NCBI GenBank assembly: GCA_019400425.1
Contig: JAFREE010000014.1
Location: forward strand, 1 to 64,000
DNA: 64,000 bases
Direction: 5' to 3'
Origin: Hymenochaete sp. R1
Taxonomy: Eukaryota > Basidiomycota > Agaricomycetes > Hymenochaetales > Hymenochaetaceae
How positions within the stretch are numbered: the first letter of the stretch is position 1; every line of letters starts with the position of its first letter. The notes below the pieces were generated by a model that was given only the letters and a program-made list of their open reading frames with translations, searched no databases and was not told the DNA's origin. Both the position numbers and the translations under genes were made by a program. Shown piece by piece: positions 12,315 to 24,430 of the stretch.

Positions 12315-13622
12315 TTATTTATCATTTATAGTAAGACTATCCCAGAGCTTGGAGGCTACATCGACCATCGTGCTTTGCCATTCCTTCGAAGCTCTGTCGC
12401 TGTGTGTAGATGCAGTCAGCATGAAGGGCACTCCAGCATCACCACCAGCATTGACGCTCTGAACGAGAGGCAACTCGCCCAGTACAGGGACCCCCACTTC
12501 TCTTGCAGTACGCAGGAATTTTTCGGAACTACCAAAGAGTTGATGGGGTGTGTCGCATGACGGACAAAGGAAGTATGAGGTGTTCAGTATTAAACCCGAG
12601 ATCTTGAGTACAGTGAGTGCCTTGATCAGGTCGACGATAAGAAGCTGGGAGGGACATACAGGGATCGATACTTTCCGGAACATTGCTATACCTTTGCAAA
12701 CGTCCGACAAAGAAACATCTTGCGGGGTTGAAACGATGATGGCACCTGTAATAGCCTGTAAGTATACAGACTTCTGTTAGAAAAGCAATATGTTACGCTT
12801 TACCATCGACATTCACAAGCTGTCCAACCGTAAGCGGAACATCGCCCGTTCCCGGAGGCATGTCCACTACGAGTGCGTCCAGATACGCATCAGGATCGTC
12901 GGCATACCTTGCTCCTTGTCGCCAGTCAACGTCGAAGAGAAGCTGTTGTATAGCTTTTTGTACCATGAGTCCCCTCCAGACAACTGGCGTATCATCGCGG
13001 CTACCGCCAGTACCCCTGGGCAACAAAAACCCCATAGACATGCATGATATACCGTGGTTTCGAAGGGGAATGAGGGCCCCCGCTTCGATGAGACGAATTG
13101 CATTATTTGAAGTGAAAGAGAATAGGAAAAAGTATTCTCACAAGTGGTTAAATTGGGTTCGTCCGAGTCGTCAAGACCCATAAGCTTGGGCGTAGAAGGC
13201 CCAAATAAGTCAAGATCCAAAAGTCCTACTCTAGGACGACGATTATGCTTAGTCTCGTGCATTGCGAGTGACATGGCTAAATTGACTTGAAACGTCGTTT
13301 CTGGTTAATGACTTGGTCAAGCTTATGACGAAACATCTTAAACACACCTGCCAGCGTACTCTTTCCCACACCCCCTTTCCCACTCGCAACAATTATGACC
13401 TTCTTGACATTTGCAATACTCCTTTTTTCGGGAATCCCTCGTCTAGGTAAAGCTGGGGGAGTTCCCGCTCGTGGAAGTCCCTTGCTTTCGGGTGAGATAG
13501 CAGTGGATTCAGACCCAAGAGTAGCTCACTAAAGGGTTTTCATGTAGAGTGAAATGACTGGTGTGAAATGCACGACAGTTTGGGCGAGCGTGGAGGAACG
13601 TTCTGGGTGAGAGTGAGAGCAT
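12315..13622 (-). CDS. IND1: Mitochondrial P-loop Fe-S assembly ATPase IND1 (NUBPL-like, Mrp/NBP35 family)
   Basis: The start at 13622 opens a presequence [20 protein letters not shown] followed by TSHF, a typical mitochondrial targeting peptide with an RxFHTS-type cleavage region. After the first splice the protein reads [20 protein letters not shown], the IND1 leader, then the deviant Walker [30 protein letters not shown] (switch/Walker B), IIVSTPQDV and the CxxC of [10 protein letters not shown] that binds the bridging 4Fe-4S cluster. The C-terminus is intact. IND1 assembles Fe-S clusters of respiratory complex I, so the organism probably keeps complex I, unlike S. cerevisiae. A 57-nt stop-free intron separates KVSIP from ISGLILN. 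The gene diverges from the ATRIP-like gene (203 bp) and converges with the MCP2-like gene. Confidence 0.94.
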
Positions 13623-13825
13623 GCAGACGAGTTGTCGTTGAGAGCGCGAACAGTCACAGCATATGTCACAGTGTCACATCGCGTTAAGGTCACGTCACAG
13701 AAAGCGAAACTGAGTCTGAGAGCTTCCTTCTCCCTCAAATTCAACTTCTTGCTTATGACTCATGTGCTTATCCTGCTTCAAGCTCCGCGATAGTATCGTG
13801 ACAATAAATCGTCATCTGTACGCAA

Positions 13826-16800
13826 ATGGATGACTCCGATGACTATTTTCGAGACTTTTCCGAACCTAACGACGATGACCTTGCGGCACTTGAGAATGAA
13901 GAGGAAAAGTTTGAGCAAAGTATCGCTACAAAGACTCAAAAATTACGCGAAGCATCTCCACCGTCGAAGAGGCAAAAGTTACTGCACGAATCTGAGGAGT
14001 CCGATGAGCTATTCGATGTCTTTTTGCAACCAAATGGACTCTATGGGATTGCACCTCCTCGTACATCCGTATCGCCAACAGGTGAGCAAAGTTAGGTGAA
14101 TAGAGTTTTTTTAATTCATGTTTCTTACTTCCGCAAGTCATTACAGTACCAACATCCGCAAACATCGTCCCTGAACATCAGAGACTACCACTCCATACTC
14201 CGAAAGCTGCGGCACCTACCGTCCAAGCTACGTGCAAGAAAGCAATAATATCATCACAAACTTCGAGGACATCCAATAAAAGTGCCCCATCGAGAGCTAT
14301 AACCGACGCTGCGCTAATGAATGAAATAGAGAAGGATGTTCTTATGCTTCGAGAACTCGCCGACCTGAAGACCATAGTTGAACGAGTAAATCCATCTCTG
14401 CCTGACATATTTGTTATTGAGTGATAACTTTTTCTAGCTTAAATTGGAAAACGACAAAGCGAAAGTGGAACTCAAGGACGCTGAAATGGCTCGGTTTGCT
14501 AAAGACGGTGAAGTCTCTATTTTACGAAAGAAGGTTGAGAAGGTATGAGGGTCACTCAATTTTTTTTATTCCTTCTTATCGATGACAGAGTAGGCTGCCA
14601 AAGAACACGCTGAAGATGCAAAGAAGCTCAAAGAAGCCAGGGAAAGCGCTCTACAGGAGCAAGCACGAGTCCAAAGGGAGATGCGTGAGCAAATCGAGAG
14701 AATGCGAACAGAGCATACGTTCAAGGTAAACATCATATGCACATCATGATGGCTGCTATATGCTGACTTTATTATAGCAACACGAACTTGAATCGTCGGT
14801 TCGCAAAGCTACGATGTCCTCGCGCGCCCAAAGAACATCGATGGATTCTCAGCCGTCGCCTATCCCCATCCCTGCAGCGATGCGTGAATGGAGCGCTGGC
14901 GCTAGAAACTCACGATTGAATAGGAAAAACTCAATATTGGAAACTCCCTCGCGGACGCAAAATGCATTCAAAGAAAAAAAAGCGAAGGTGGTGCAACAGG
15001 GACGACTAAATGTGTCTGAAGTGAAGTTTCCTGGATTTGAAAACTCTTTCGCTCATGGCGCCCCTGCACATTCTCCGACGAGGACGCGGAATGGTGGTCA
15101 AACGAATGACTTTGTTGCGCCACGCCTGACTCAGAGAGGCAAGAGCAAGGATAAGGCACAAAATCAAGTTATCCCGAACCTATTTTCACCCTCTAAAGGA
15201 CCTCCAAAGGTCTTCAATTTTGATGATCTAAGTACGGCGGACGAGACGATCCAGGATTTCGACGGCGATGTCGTTATTGGTGATGGGAGCCCTCATAGGC
15301 ATAAGCCACCGGAAAATTTTGATGGCGTTCAGACAACACCTAGTATCAGCGGCTGCGACATTTTCATTGAACCAGAAGAGGAGCAAGTATTGAGCGAAGT
15401 CCCGTTTGTAGGCATTGATTGGCGGGAAGAGGTAAAAATTTTGGTTGACATTTAATGCAGCACACTCATCAAATATCCCATCAACTAGCTACGTTTTCTG
15501 CTATTCTCGCATTTGTGTCCCGGAACGAGAGTTATTACCCTGCATTACCTCCTATCGGCCCCTTGCCAAGCGGATCCCGGCTATTTAGAAGCGTCCTCCT
15601 CTCTTCTTGAGACTGCTGGCTCGAGGCACGCAGTAATGGAGTTTGATAGCCTGAAGCGCCATGTGATTCAACAACTACTGTTGATGGGGGATATTCTCCT
15701 TGGAGGCGGACACGTACGTACATGCTCGAGATAAAATGATGATACTCATTGAAATAGTTTCTTTCAGTTCAAATACTTTGCCGCTTTGTGCGAAATGCTC
15801 ATAACTCTGTCATTTAACATTCCCTCTTTCTCGACTGTGATTCTTACAACGAGGTGTAAAGATGGAAATAAAGGGCTTGGATTGTCGAAATTGATAGAAA
15901 GAATTGTGTCCAGCTTTGTTGCGCGGCAAGGTGAAGGCGGCGAGCTAGAAAAAGCAATCTTTCCTACACTTTCACTCGTTGAGGCCGTGTTTTGGACTGC
16001 ACCTGATAATGCTTGTGATGGGTATGGAATTCATTATAGGTTTTGTTTGAGTCCTCTGATATTCCATAGGTCGACGTTTGACTTCTCTGCAAATTCTATC
16101 TTTGAGCCCCTTCTCGATAGCAAGAAGCCGCATCCCATTATTTCTCGTGCCACCAGGGCATTAGTAGTCCTTGCTACCCGTGAGTCAATGTCTTGATTGC
16201 GTGTTCACTCTACTTGACCACGTTCTAGATTCCTGGCTTTTCAGCACCCTTACTGCATTCAGTAGCCAACAACCTGAAACTGACCTACCTTCAAAAGAAC
16301 CGCGTGCAAGCATACTAGATCGCCTCTGTGGATTTCTGATCGATCCCAACTGGACGTCAAACTTCGTGAGTTCAAATTGCATGCAGCTATCCATTTATTG
16401 ATCGTGTACCCATAGGAAAGATGCGATACAATTCTCAATATTATTAATTTCTTTGCATTGCTCATTGTTGCAGACCGTGCAGGCAGGGCGACCTTGTTAA
16501 ACTCAAAAACTCTCGTCCTTTGCCTCGTCTACTATCTTGCAACACAGACGAGTCTTTTATGGGAAGAAGACGAGCGCGTCATGTCGTCTCCAGACGACTC
16601 AAAATTGTGCGGAGTTTCTTTAGCCGTTATATCTAAGACGACGCATTTATCTTCGATCCACAGAGTTGTCCGGAACATAGTTCAGGCCCTTCATCTCCTT
16701 CATGAACTTGTAGTCCCCGCAATCGACCAACCTGAACTGGACTTCGATCTCCGTCAAAGGCTGTACTACGTGCCGCGTATCGCAGCGCCGCGAGTCACAT

Positions 16801-17097
16801 TCACCGGCTTGGTGCATATATTCACCGTGATGATAGGAAGACTAAGTTATGCCGACCCTCCGGAATGGCTGAGTGGAGAGCTCCAGGTTGAGATTGAGAA
16901 GATAACTGGTGAGATAGCGCATGTTTTTTTTTCTATCAAATTGTTCATATACCTTTGTAGAACCGGCCAGAGATCTTATGGGTTTGATCATAGAAGGTCC
17001 GGAGAGCGATAGTGTTTGGGATGCTTACCAAGAATCTGCGTTAGACAGTGCCATGGAAGATGGCCAAAGCACGAACGATCTGCCCGAAGTCGATTAA
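13826..17097 (+). CDS. Probable ATRIP/Rad26-like DNA-damage checkpoint protein
   Basis: A multi-exon gene. The product begins MDDSDDYFRDFSEPNDDDLA, an acidic segment like the RPA-binding region of ATRIP homologues, followed by a Lys/Ser-rich linker. A long coiled coil follows (roughly VERLKLENDKAKVELKDAEM through MREQIERMRTEHTFKQHELE). Next is a basic Ser/Pro region with VSEVKFPGFENSF, and then a long helical C-terminal part ending ALDSAMEDGQSTNDLPEVD. From the family: ATRIP/Rad26/Lcd1 binds RPA-coated ssDNA and recruits the Mec1/ATR kinase. The assignment rests on overall architecture, not on a diagnostic motif, so another coiled-coil nuclear protein remains possible. Exon borders in the C-terminal half (15.4-17.0 kb) are approximate. 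The start ATG lies just after CGCAA and is divergent from IND1. Confidence 0.6.
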
Positions 17098-17508
17098 GTT
17101 AAGCAGTGTAATTTAGACCTAAATTATCTCTCTGGTCTCCATTTACGGCATCAATCTACCCTGAACTTGTTCGATTCATTGTACGTATTTCGCAAATACA
17201 GCATACCCATGATTTTTCACTTTTACCTGTCATACCCAAAGGCTCTTTACTACCTAATGTAATTCGTTGGCGTGCCCGTTCATAACCTGATTAAAGAATG
17301 GCATAAGCATCGAAACTCTCGTAGTGGTTCGAGACTTACCTGTCGACAAGTAGTTTTAAGCCAATGTGTATGTTCGTGATCCACTTCTTCCGCTGGCCTG
17401 TCCTTTAGGCGCTTCGCGGCATGTACACACGTCTCGTGTCTAAACCTATTGCTCAGGCGTCTGTGAATAATTTTCTAGGTTTCAAGTCAAGCCAAAGCCA
17501 TGTCCGAG
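17098..17508. other. Convergent 3' spacer, ATRIP-like gene / glycosyltransferase
   Basis: This 411-bp A/T-leaning spacer sits between two converging genes and presumably holds both 3' UTRs. I see no repeats, hairpins or ORFs worth reporting. Confidence 0.5.
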
Positions 17509-18846
17509 TTATGATCTACCAAGCCCTCTTACCTCAACACTAATGGCGCCACTTGTGTCCCGCGACCGATTCCGATGCACGGTCCAATTTGGCTCCGGTA
17601 GGCTTCGAAGCATTCCGTAAGAGTTCAACCAGAACTGCCACAGGCATTCCTCCCAGTCATCCTCTCGAGTTGGTGAAGAGAAGAAGCGCTCACTGCACCA
17701 CACAGGATACTGTTGTTCCACAAGTAGAGGTGACAAAGGTTGAAACGGTATCAACGAATTGCGTGTTGTTTTAGGAGGGGCAAGGACAACAGGGTATGAT
17801 AGCTGCGATTGATTCTGCGTTTTCTCAATATGCGCGATAGTTGCTCCATAAAGGCTGACCGGGACAGACGTTGAAGTCGGTAACAATGTCACGAATCTCG
17901 TTTTCGCAAATAATCGGGCAATATTCAAGTATGAGTTAGACGAACGATGTTGATGAACCATTCTTTGCAAGACATGCACGTTTGCTCGGGCCTTGAGATT
18001 TGGTAGCCTCTTTAGCTTTCGAATCAGCCATTCGGACTCTTGGGGGTCGGAATCCGTTACAAATACGATTGATAAAGGACCTTGTCCTCCGTTAGTAAAA
18101 GTCTTAAACTTACACATAATTTACTTACCAATCCAAGAGCCAGACCAACTTTCGATATCCTTCAGTTGATCAGCTTCCGCCCATAAACATGCCGTGACTG
18201 CATTATCCGGACTACGTTTCCGTGCACGAAAAACATAAGGAACGAAGGAAACCATAGAGGGTTCCATAGACAAGAGCCTCGCCATGCGATATGAATGAGG
18301 AAAATCGTTGATTGGAGACAGCCCGTGATTAGCGCCCCCAGTTTGGATAGCAGAGTTCCATAGGGGTCTGGCGATGCTGCATAGTCGCAAAGTAAAGAGA
18401 ACTACTGAGATAGTACAGTAAGTGAAGAAAATCCAGTAGAACTTGTTGCGATAGCCTGATTTTGACGGCTCGTCTTTTGATGAGCCTACGTTTCTTGGCG
18501 AGTTAAACAGAGGTAAATCAGGCAGTTCAGGTGTCACAAGATTGTTATTGAGTACAGTCGAAGTTGAAGATTGTGCCGACCTGGTCTGAGTCAAGGAGAT
18601 TTCGTCGGAATCTGCCCTCATCAGTGCGCGTAGTCTTCGTTGGGAGCTTGAGTTCGACATGGAGATCCGACTATGAAACGATGCTGATGCTGACGTACTG
18701 AAAAGGCCTGTCGCCTTCGATTCAGAGGATGGGGTGGGACGAGACTCCATGGTCACGATGGTGGCAACTCGATTCAAGTCGAAGGTGAACGAATGCTCTT
18801 CTCTTCGTCGGAAGTAGTGCTGATCATGTCGATCACTCGGTCGCAT
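17509..18846 (-). CDS. Type II membrane glycosyltransferase, GT49-like (LARGE-type) candidate
   Basis: Two exons joined at about 18130/18077 (WIG then PLSIVFVTDSDPQESEW). The N-terminus is Ser-rich and cytosolic, followed by one membrane helix (FYWIFFTYCTISVVLFTLRL) and a luminal domain, the layout of Golgi glycosyltransferases. The SGPLSIVFVTDSD strand and SYLNIARLFAKTRFVTLLP resemble GT49 proteins, where the second segment normally continues into a metal-binding DxD. Here the corresponding stretch reads LLPTSTSVPV with no DxD, so catalysis is uncertain. The start is ambiguous: the longest frame begins at 18846, but an internal ATG at 18750 (MESRPTPSSES) is equally plausible. Only about 100 bp separate it from the divergent P450 gene. 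Confidence 0.6.
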
Positions 18847-18942
18847 TCAGCTATTGCTATTGTTCTCGCCGGGCTTGGTCCTGCCAACTTCGACTGGCAC
18901 TAAAAGCATGGATTCAACTTACTTTTCGACCAATTCCTCACC

Positions 18943-21118
18943 ATGTCGTTGCTCTCGACAGCTTTGTTGGCATCTTCGCTAGTATCTTGTTCCTGGATTC
19001 TTTATGTACTTCTCATTCAACCGTTGTTGTCACCACTTGGAAATCTACCAGGACCTGAGTGCCGATGGGGTATTGGATTGGGTGGTCATCTTAACAAGGT
19101 GCTCAAGTATGTAATCCTCAAAATTTTCCATTTAAAAGACTAGCTAAACTTGCCCGAATATATATTTCTTACTCTTGTCCCAGTCTTTCTCATTCGAAAG
19201 CTGTGCATGAAGAGTATGTGCGAAAGTACGGGAGAACTTTGAGGATCAAGGGTCTCGGAAATGTAAGTGAGGTTTGTCGTCCACTCTGAAGACTTACTTG
19301 AGTCCCTCAGTTTGAAGACAGACTTCTAACCACCGACCCGGTGGCTCTGGCATACGTGATGAACCATACGAACGAGTACCAGAAGCCATGGCAATCAAGG
19401 CGGGTCATCACTAGACTCATCGGAGAAGGTATGTTACAATAGAAAGATCCCAAAAATTTTAGTTTAAAATCGCTTTAAGGTATGCTTGCCGCCGAAGGTC
19501 AAGTTCACAGACGCATGCGGCGAGCTGGCACCCCTGCTTTTTCTGTCCAGAACATGCGGGCGTTCGTGCCCCTCACGTTTCGAAAGGCACGAGAATTGAA
19601 GGACAAATGGCTAGAAATAATCTATAAATCCGAAGGAACGGATGACGAACCGAAGACAAAAAGTTGCAAAATAGATACTTGTCATTGGATCAGTCGGGCG
19701 ACGTTCGACGTCATAGGCTTAGCTGGTAAGCTGTTGATTTCCCTTCTTTTTCATTCCCTACCTCACCTTTGACCACAGGCTTTGACTATGATTTCTCTGC
19801 AATTCAAAATGAGAAGAACGAACTTTTCTTGGCATATAAAGACATGTTTGAAGTCGCGGTTTCCAGAGGGGAATCGCTTTGGGACATTGCCATTATCTAC
19901 CTCCCATGGTTGGAAAAAATATTGGTAAATAATACCCTTTAAGTCTCTTTATTTTTTGTGGTTCATTTACAGTATATGGGCAGCCAAATGAAAAGACGAA
20001 AATAGTGCAGAAATCCCAAACAACAATTGAAAGGATCGGAGGGAAGATCATTAAAGAAAAGACGGCGCGTGTGGTCGAAGGAGAGAAGAATGGGTCTGGG
20101 TACGACGGCATTGATTTGTTAAGTCTATTGAGTATGTGCGAGCATGAATTTTCTTCTTGAGACCGACGCTAATTTCCTCAGTCAAGTCCAATTTGTCGAC
20201 AAGTACACCCTCAGAACAGAGAGTCACTGACAAGGAACTGCTCGCAAATGTCAATACCTTTTTCTTCGCCGGCTCGGATACAACCTCACTTGCTCTCACT
20301 TGGATCACATACCTCCTGGCTGCTCACTCGGATGTCCAGGATCGATTACGAGCCGAACTTCAATCTTTCGCAAATATGCACTCAATTTTGCAATCTACCA
20401 ACGCAAAAAGCGATTTGAACGGCCTATGGTCGTATTTGGATGACCTGCCGTTCTTGAGTAATGTCGTACGAGAAGCTTTACGTTTGATTCCACCCGTTCA
20501 TAGTTCCATACGCGTTGCAATGCAGGATGATGAGATCCCTACCAGGGATGCAATCAGGATGCGCGATGGGAGTCTCAAGCACGGAATAAGGATCCGGAGG
20601 GGACAATTCGTGCATATCCCGGTGGAGAGTATGAATGTGGACAAGGAAGTCTGGGGTGACGATTCTTGGGTTTTCAAGTGCGTCTTTATTCGATAGATCA
20701 AACAAGTTTATAGAGCTAATCAACGTTGCAGTCCGGATAGATGGGACGATCTACCTGCTGCAGTACTCGAGCAACCAGGTTTATACAATCATACACTTTC
20801 GTTCTCTGCAGGTCCCAGGGTATGTAATTTTGTTTAACGCCGGAATTTGTCGACTCAGATGCCTTTTTTCAGTCTTGCATTGGGATGCGGTTCTCCAGTA
20901 TTGAAATGAAGTGCTTCCTTTACACGCTCATTTCCAGCTTCAAATTTGAACGCATTGAGAGTGAGAAAATTTTTGCGGCAAATGTGTGAGTGTCTTAGCT
21001 CCTTAAGAATTCGAGTGATGTATTGAAGAAGTCGATCTCTAGAGTATTGACGCGCCCATACGTCTCTGGCAAATTCATGGAAGGCAGCCAATGCCCTTTG
21101 CTGGTCACACCCATATGA
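18943..21118 (+). CDS. Cytochrome P450 monooxygenase
   Basis: The start opens a hydrophobic membrane anchor (MSLLSTALLASSLVSCSWIL) followed by the proline hinge LGNLPGPE. Diagnostic P450 elements follow in order: FFFAGSDTTSLALTW (I-helix oxygen-binding AGxDTT), REALRLIPP (ExxR of the K-helix), WVFNPDRWDD (PERF-like region) and FSAGPRSCIGMRFS (heme-thiolate Cys loop, spliced between AGPR and SCIG). The last exons end CPLLVTPI. There are many introns, about ten. All key residues are present, so the enzyme is predicted active, ER-bound and dependent on a CPR reductase. The CYP family cannot be named from sequence alone. It converges with the maleylacetate reductase gene; the stop codons are 76 bp apart. 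Confidence 0.92.
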
Positions 21119-21194
21119 ATTCAGATCTCAATTATGTATCGTTATTGTATTTATCGTTACGTTACACTGCGATGACGTCGATTACCGCAGCAAG

Positions 21195-22392
21195 CTATTC
21201 CACACGCGCTGGTTCTCCTGCCCATGCACGTCGAATGACCTCTCTGATTGGCTCCCTTTCAAGCTCTCTCGGGTTCCAGTACTTGTTCTTCATCGCCAAA
21301 TCCGCAGCTTTGTCGATCCCTTCTTCTGGCATTCCAATTTCTTTCAATCCTCGCTTCACTTTCAGCTTCGTCAACAAAAGATTCAGTCCCTCCACAGCAC
21401 TGTCGTTACTTAACGCTCGTGCGATTTTCTTCATTGCGTCAGGGACGAAGGGTGCGTTAAATGCGAGCGCATGTGGTAGAACGATTGTATGCGTTTCTGC
21501 GTGCGGTAGATTGAACGCTCCGCCAAGGACATGGCATAACTTGTGGTGTACGCTCATGCCCACTAGGCCTAGACATGTTGCACATAACCAAGCACCATAC
21601 AAGGAATCGCTGCGTGCTTCAGTATTGGCTTTGTCGTCGACAATAATTGGAAGGGAACGTGCGAGAGCACGGATACCCTCTTCGGCCATGAGATCAATAA
21701 CAGGATTGCCAGCCTGTGCGTAAAGGGCCTCGACAGCGTGCGCAATAGCGTTAACACCAGATGTGGCGCTCAGTGCCTCAGGTAGGGTGTGAGTGAAATC
21801 TATGTCGTAGATGACAACCTGCGAGAGTTATTTAATGAAGTGAAGGATCGACCTTGTTCGCAAACATGATTCAACTTACTTCGGGAAGAACCTTTGGCGT
21901 GTTCTGAGTAGTCTTGACGCCATTCTCTGTCTGCCCTATGATAGGTGTCATCTCGGAACCTGCGTACGTTGTCGGTATGACTATCTGCGACAGATTAGTC
22001 CGCAGGGCGATGGCCTTAGGACGAAACGCATAATTATCTCAGTCATTGATCCCCAAGGAAGTTCGTTGACAACATACCTTCCCGAGGCCAATAGTAGATC
22101 CACCGCCAATAGAAATCACGCAGTCTACCTTCCCATCTTCCACAACCTTTAATGCCCTTTCCGTGACGTCCAGAGGCGTATGCATCACTGCCTGATTGAA
22201 CTGTCCTGCGATCTGGATCCCAGCAGACTTCAGTACACTCTCGACCGTATCAGCATGCCCCTTTTGCTCCGGAGTACTCAGCACAAGCAGCCTCTGCACG
22301 CCGAGTCTCTTAACTTCGTCCGGTAATTGGCCGATTGTCTGCGACCCAAAGACAACGCGAGCTGGATTCGCGGTGAAAGTGAATGCACGCAT
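21195..22392 (-). CDS. Maleylacetate reductase (iron-containing ADH superfamily)
   Basis: Three exons. The product begins MRAFTFTANPARVVFGSQTI and contains VDCVISIGGGSTIGLGKA (the NAD(P)H-binding GGGS loop), IVIPTTYAGSEMTPI, SATSGVNAIAHAVEALYA (second metal/substrate region), GMSVHHKLCHVLGGAFNLPH and HTIVLPHALAFN. Together these are characteristic of fungal and bacterial maleylacetate reductases. The reaction reduces maleylacetate to 3-oxoadipate, the last step of the hydroxyquinol branch that feeds lignin-derived aromatics into the beta-ketoadipate pathway. Introns lie near 22060 and 21860. It shares a 411-bp divergent promoter with a quinone oxidoreductase-like gene and converges on a P450, so a local role in aromatic catabolism is plausible. 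Confidence 0.93.
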
Positions 22393-22803
22393 GTTGCCGT
22401 GACAAGTTCAAGTATCTTTAGCTTTCCGTAATGCAAGATCTGTAAATAGTAGCTGACGTGAAAGCCGAAGATAAACATAGGAAAAAGATCGTGGGTGAGT
22501 GAGAAAGCCATCGCCCTTCGAGTTGGTAGCGTGACCATGACTGGATTGGAGTCGTAGAAAGTGTATTCGAATGGGGTCAACCGTTCTACCAAGGCTTCCT
22601 AGGCCTGCTGCAATCCGGGTTTTCACTTCCTGAAATGCGTGTGATCGACACGATCGACGCTTTTACCACTTGCACGAGATTTCTTAAGAACCCGAGTCCG
22701 AGTCCGAGGCGCCAGGATGTTGGTTGGCTGTCATCCAATACTTCCCCGGTTTTCAGAGGACAGGTTGCCTGTTTTCCGGAACAACTAGACAAAACTATTC
22801 GTC
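22393..22803. promoter_or_regulatory. Divergent promoter, maleylacetate reductase / quinone oxidoreductase
   Basis: A 411-bp spacer between two outward start codons. It contains the tandem GAGTCCGAGTCCGAG near 22690 and an inverted relation between CGATCGACG and neighbouring repeats near 22655, but no motif I can assign to a known regulator. Shared control of the two genes is an inference from the arrangement. Confidence 0.45.
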
Positions 22804-24430
22804 ATGCGTGCATTTGTGATCAAGGAGTATGCCCACCCCTCTAAAATAGCGTTAACTCGTGACGCACAGGTACCTGAGCCCAGGAAGGACGAGGTGTTAC
22901 TAGAGGTCTACAGTGCCGGACTTAATTTCTTTGACGTGAGTTCAGTGCCTCTTACGAGATATAGCGTATACTTAGACTATGTCAACATAGATTCTTCAAT
23001 CCCAAGGGTCAGATTTTTATTTAACCTCCCCTACCCCGGCGGAGCCATAAGCCCAAAGTACTAACACGACTGCACAGGAAGTATCAAATCCAACCTCCCT
23101 TTCCGTTTGCTCTTGGGAGTGAATTCGCAGGAAAGGTAGCATCAAACTCACCAATACCGAAGGGATGCACGCTTAAACCAGGAGACAGGGTCTTTGGGTA
23201 CGCCCAGGGAGCGTACGGGGACTTTGTGACGGCGAAATGGCAAACGCTACTTCCCTTGCCTAAGAATATGTCATACGAACAGGGCGCTGGTGAGTCAATG
23301 AGCCGTTCTTGAGAGTATCTTATCGTTTCTGATTATTTTTATTATTATTATTTTAAAAATCAAGGACTCACAATCACTTGGCCGACAAGTTACGAGGCTC
23401 TTGTTGGAAGAGCAGACGTTAGGTCGGGTTCGTCGCGGTCCTCTCAGAGCCTTATCAACATTGACTTGGCATCGTTATATTTTCTACAGGAGAGTGGGTA
23501 CTTGTCACCGCTGCAGCCGGCGGTGTCGGCCTTGCCGCAGTGCAACTTGCCAAAGGTACGTTCCTCGACTACCCAAATCAAACTCTCACACAACCACGAA
23601 CCTAAACGCCTTTCGTCTTCAAGCTTTGGGCGCGAAAGTCATAGCAGCAGCCGGGTCTCCGGAGAAGATGGAAGTCTGCATGCGCTATGGTGGCGCGGAC
23701 TTCGCAGTGGACTATACGAAGAAGGATTGGCAGAAAGACGTGTTGGAGCTTACAAAGGGGAAGGGTGTCGACGTGGTGTACGATCCTGTCGGTCGGATAC
23801 GCGGTAAGCTTCCTTTCTCTGAGCGTTCACATCTCTCGACGAGGGTTCTTATTCTGTCTCTAATTATCCTCCATTTTCGGGCACGACTCTAGACTGCTTG
23901 AAATGCATAGCTTGGAAAGGTAGGGCCATCGTAGTTGGTTTTGCTGGCGGCGAAATAGAGAAAGTAAGAACTTGAGTCCAGTTCAGGGTTCTGTATTCTA
24001 ACACGGTACACCCAGCTACCTTTGAACCTTGTCCTCCTGAAAAACATCGCTGTAACTGGGATCCATTGGGGAGCCTACTCAAGTGCGTTTTACCTTTACA
24101 CTCGCACACTCCGTCGACCTGACCGGTACACGTGCTATGCTACGCTGAATCAGAGAACGAACCCGAACGCATTCCAGTCGTATGGAAAGAACTCCTACAG
24201 TAAGCCCCTTCAAGCTTCTTCCTGAGCACGTTGTCAGACATGTTTGATTTATTGTTTCCTGTACTAGACTATTCGCGTCCGGTCGTGTCAAACCTGTCAT
24301 CTACAACAGGCTCTACGACCTCGAGAACCTCGCGGAGGGGCTCAAGGCGATCGAGGAGCGGAAGACATGGGGCAAGGCTATCGTGCAAATAAAGAAAGAC
24401 AAAGAAAATGCTGCGCGGTCGAAACTTTGA
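22804..24430 (+). CDS. NADPH:quinone oxidoreductase-like zinc-type (MDR) dehydrogenase
   Basis: The product begins MRAFVIKEYAHPSKIAL and carries GCTLKPGDRVFGYAQGAYGD, WVLVTAAAGGVGLAAVQLAK (Rossmann AxxGGVG coenzyme loop), ALGAKVIAAAGSPEKM, VDVVYDPVG and GRAIVVGFAGGEIEK. These place it in the quinone oxidoreductase/zeta-crystallin-like branch of the MDR superfamily, which lacks the structural zinc lobe. A 17-nt micro-exon at 22991-23007 (ILQSQ) is required to restore NFFDILQSQGKYQIQPPFPF. The last exons read NEPERIPVVWKELLQLF and end ENAARSKL. It probably reduces quinones or other activated alkenes with NADPH. The shared promoter suggests co-regulation with the maleylacetate reductase. Confidence 0.9.
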
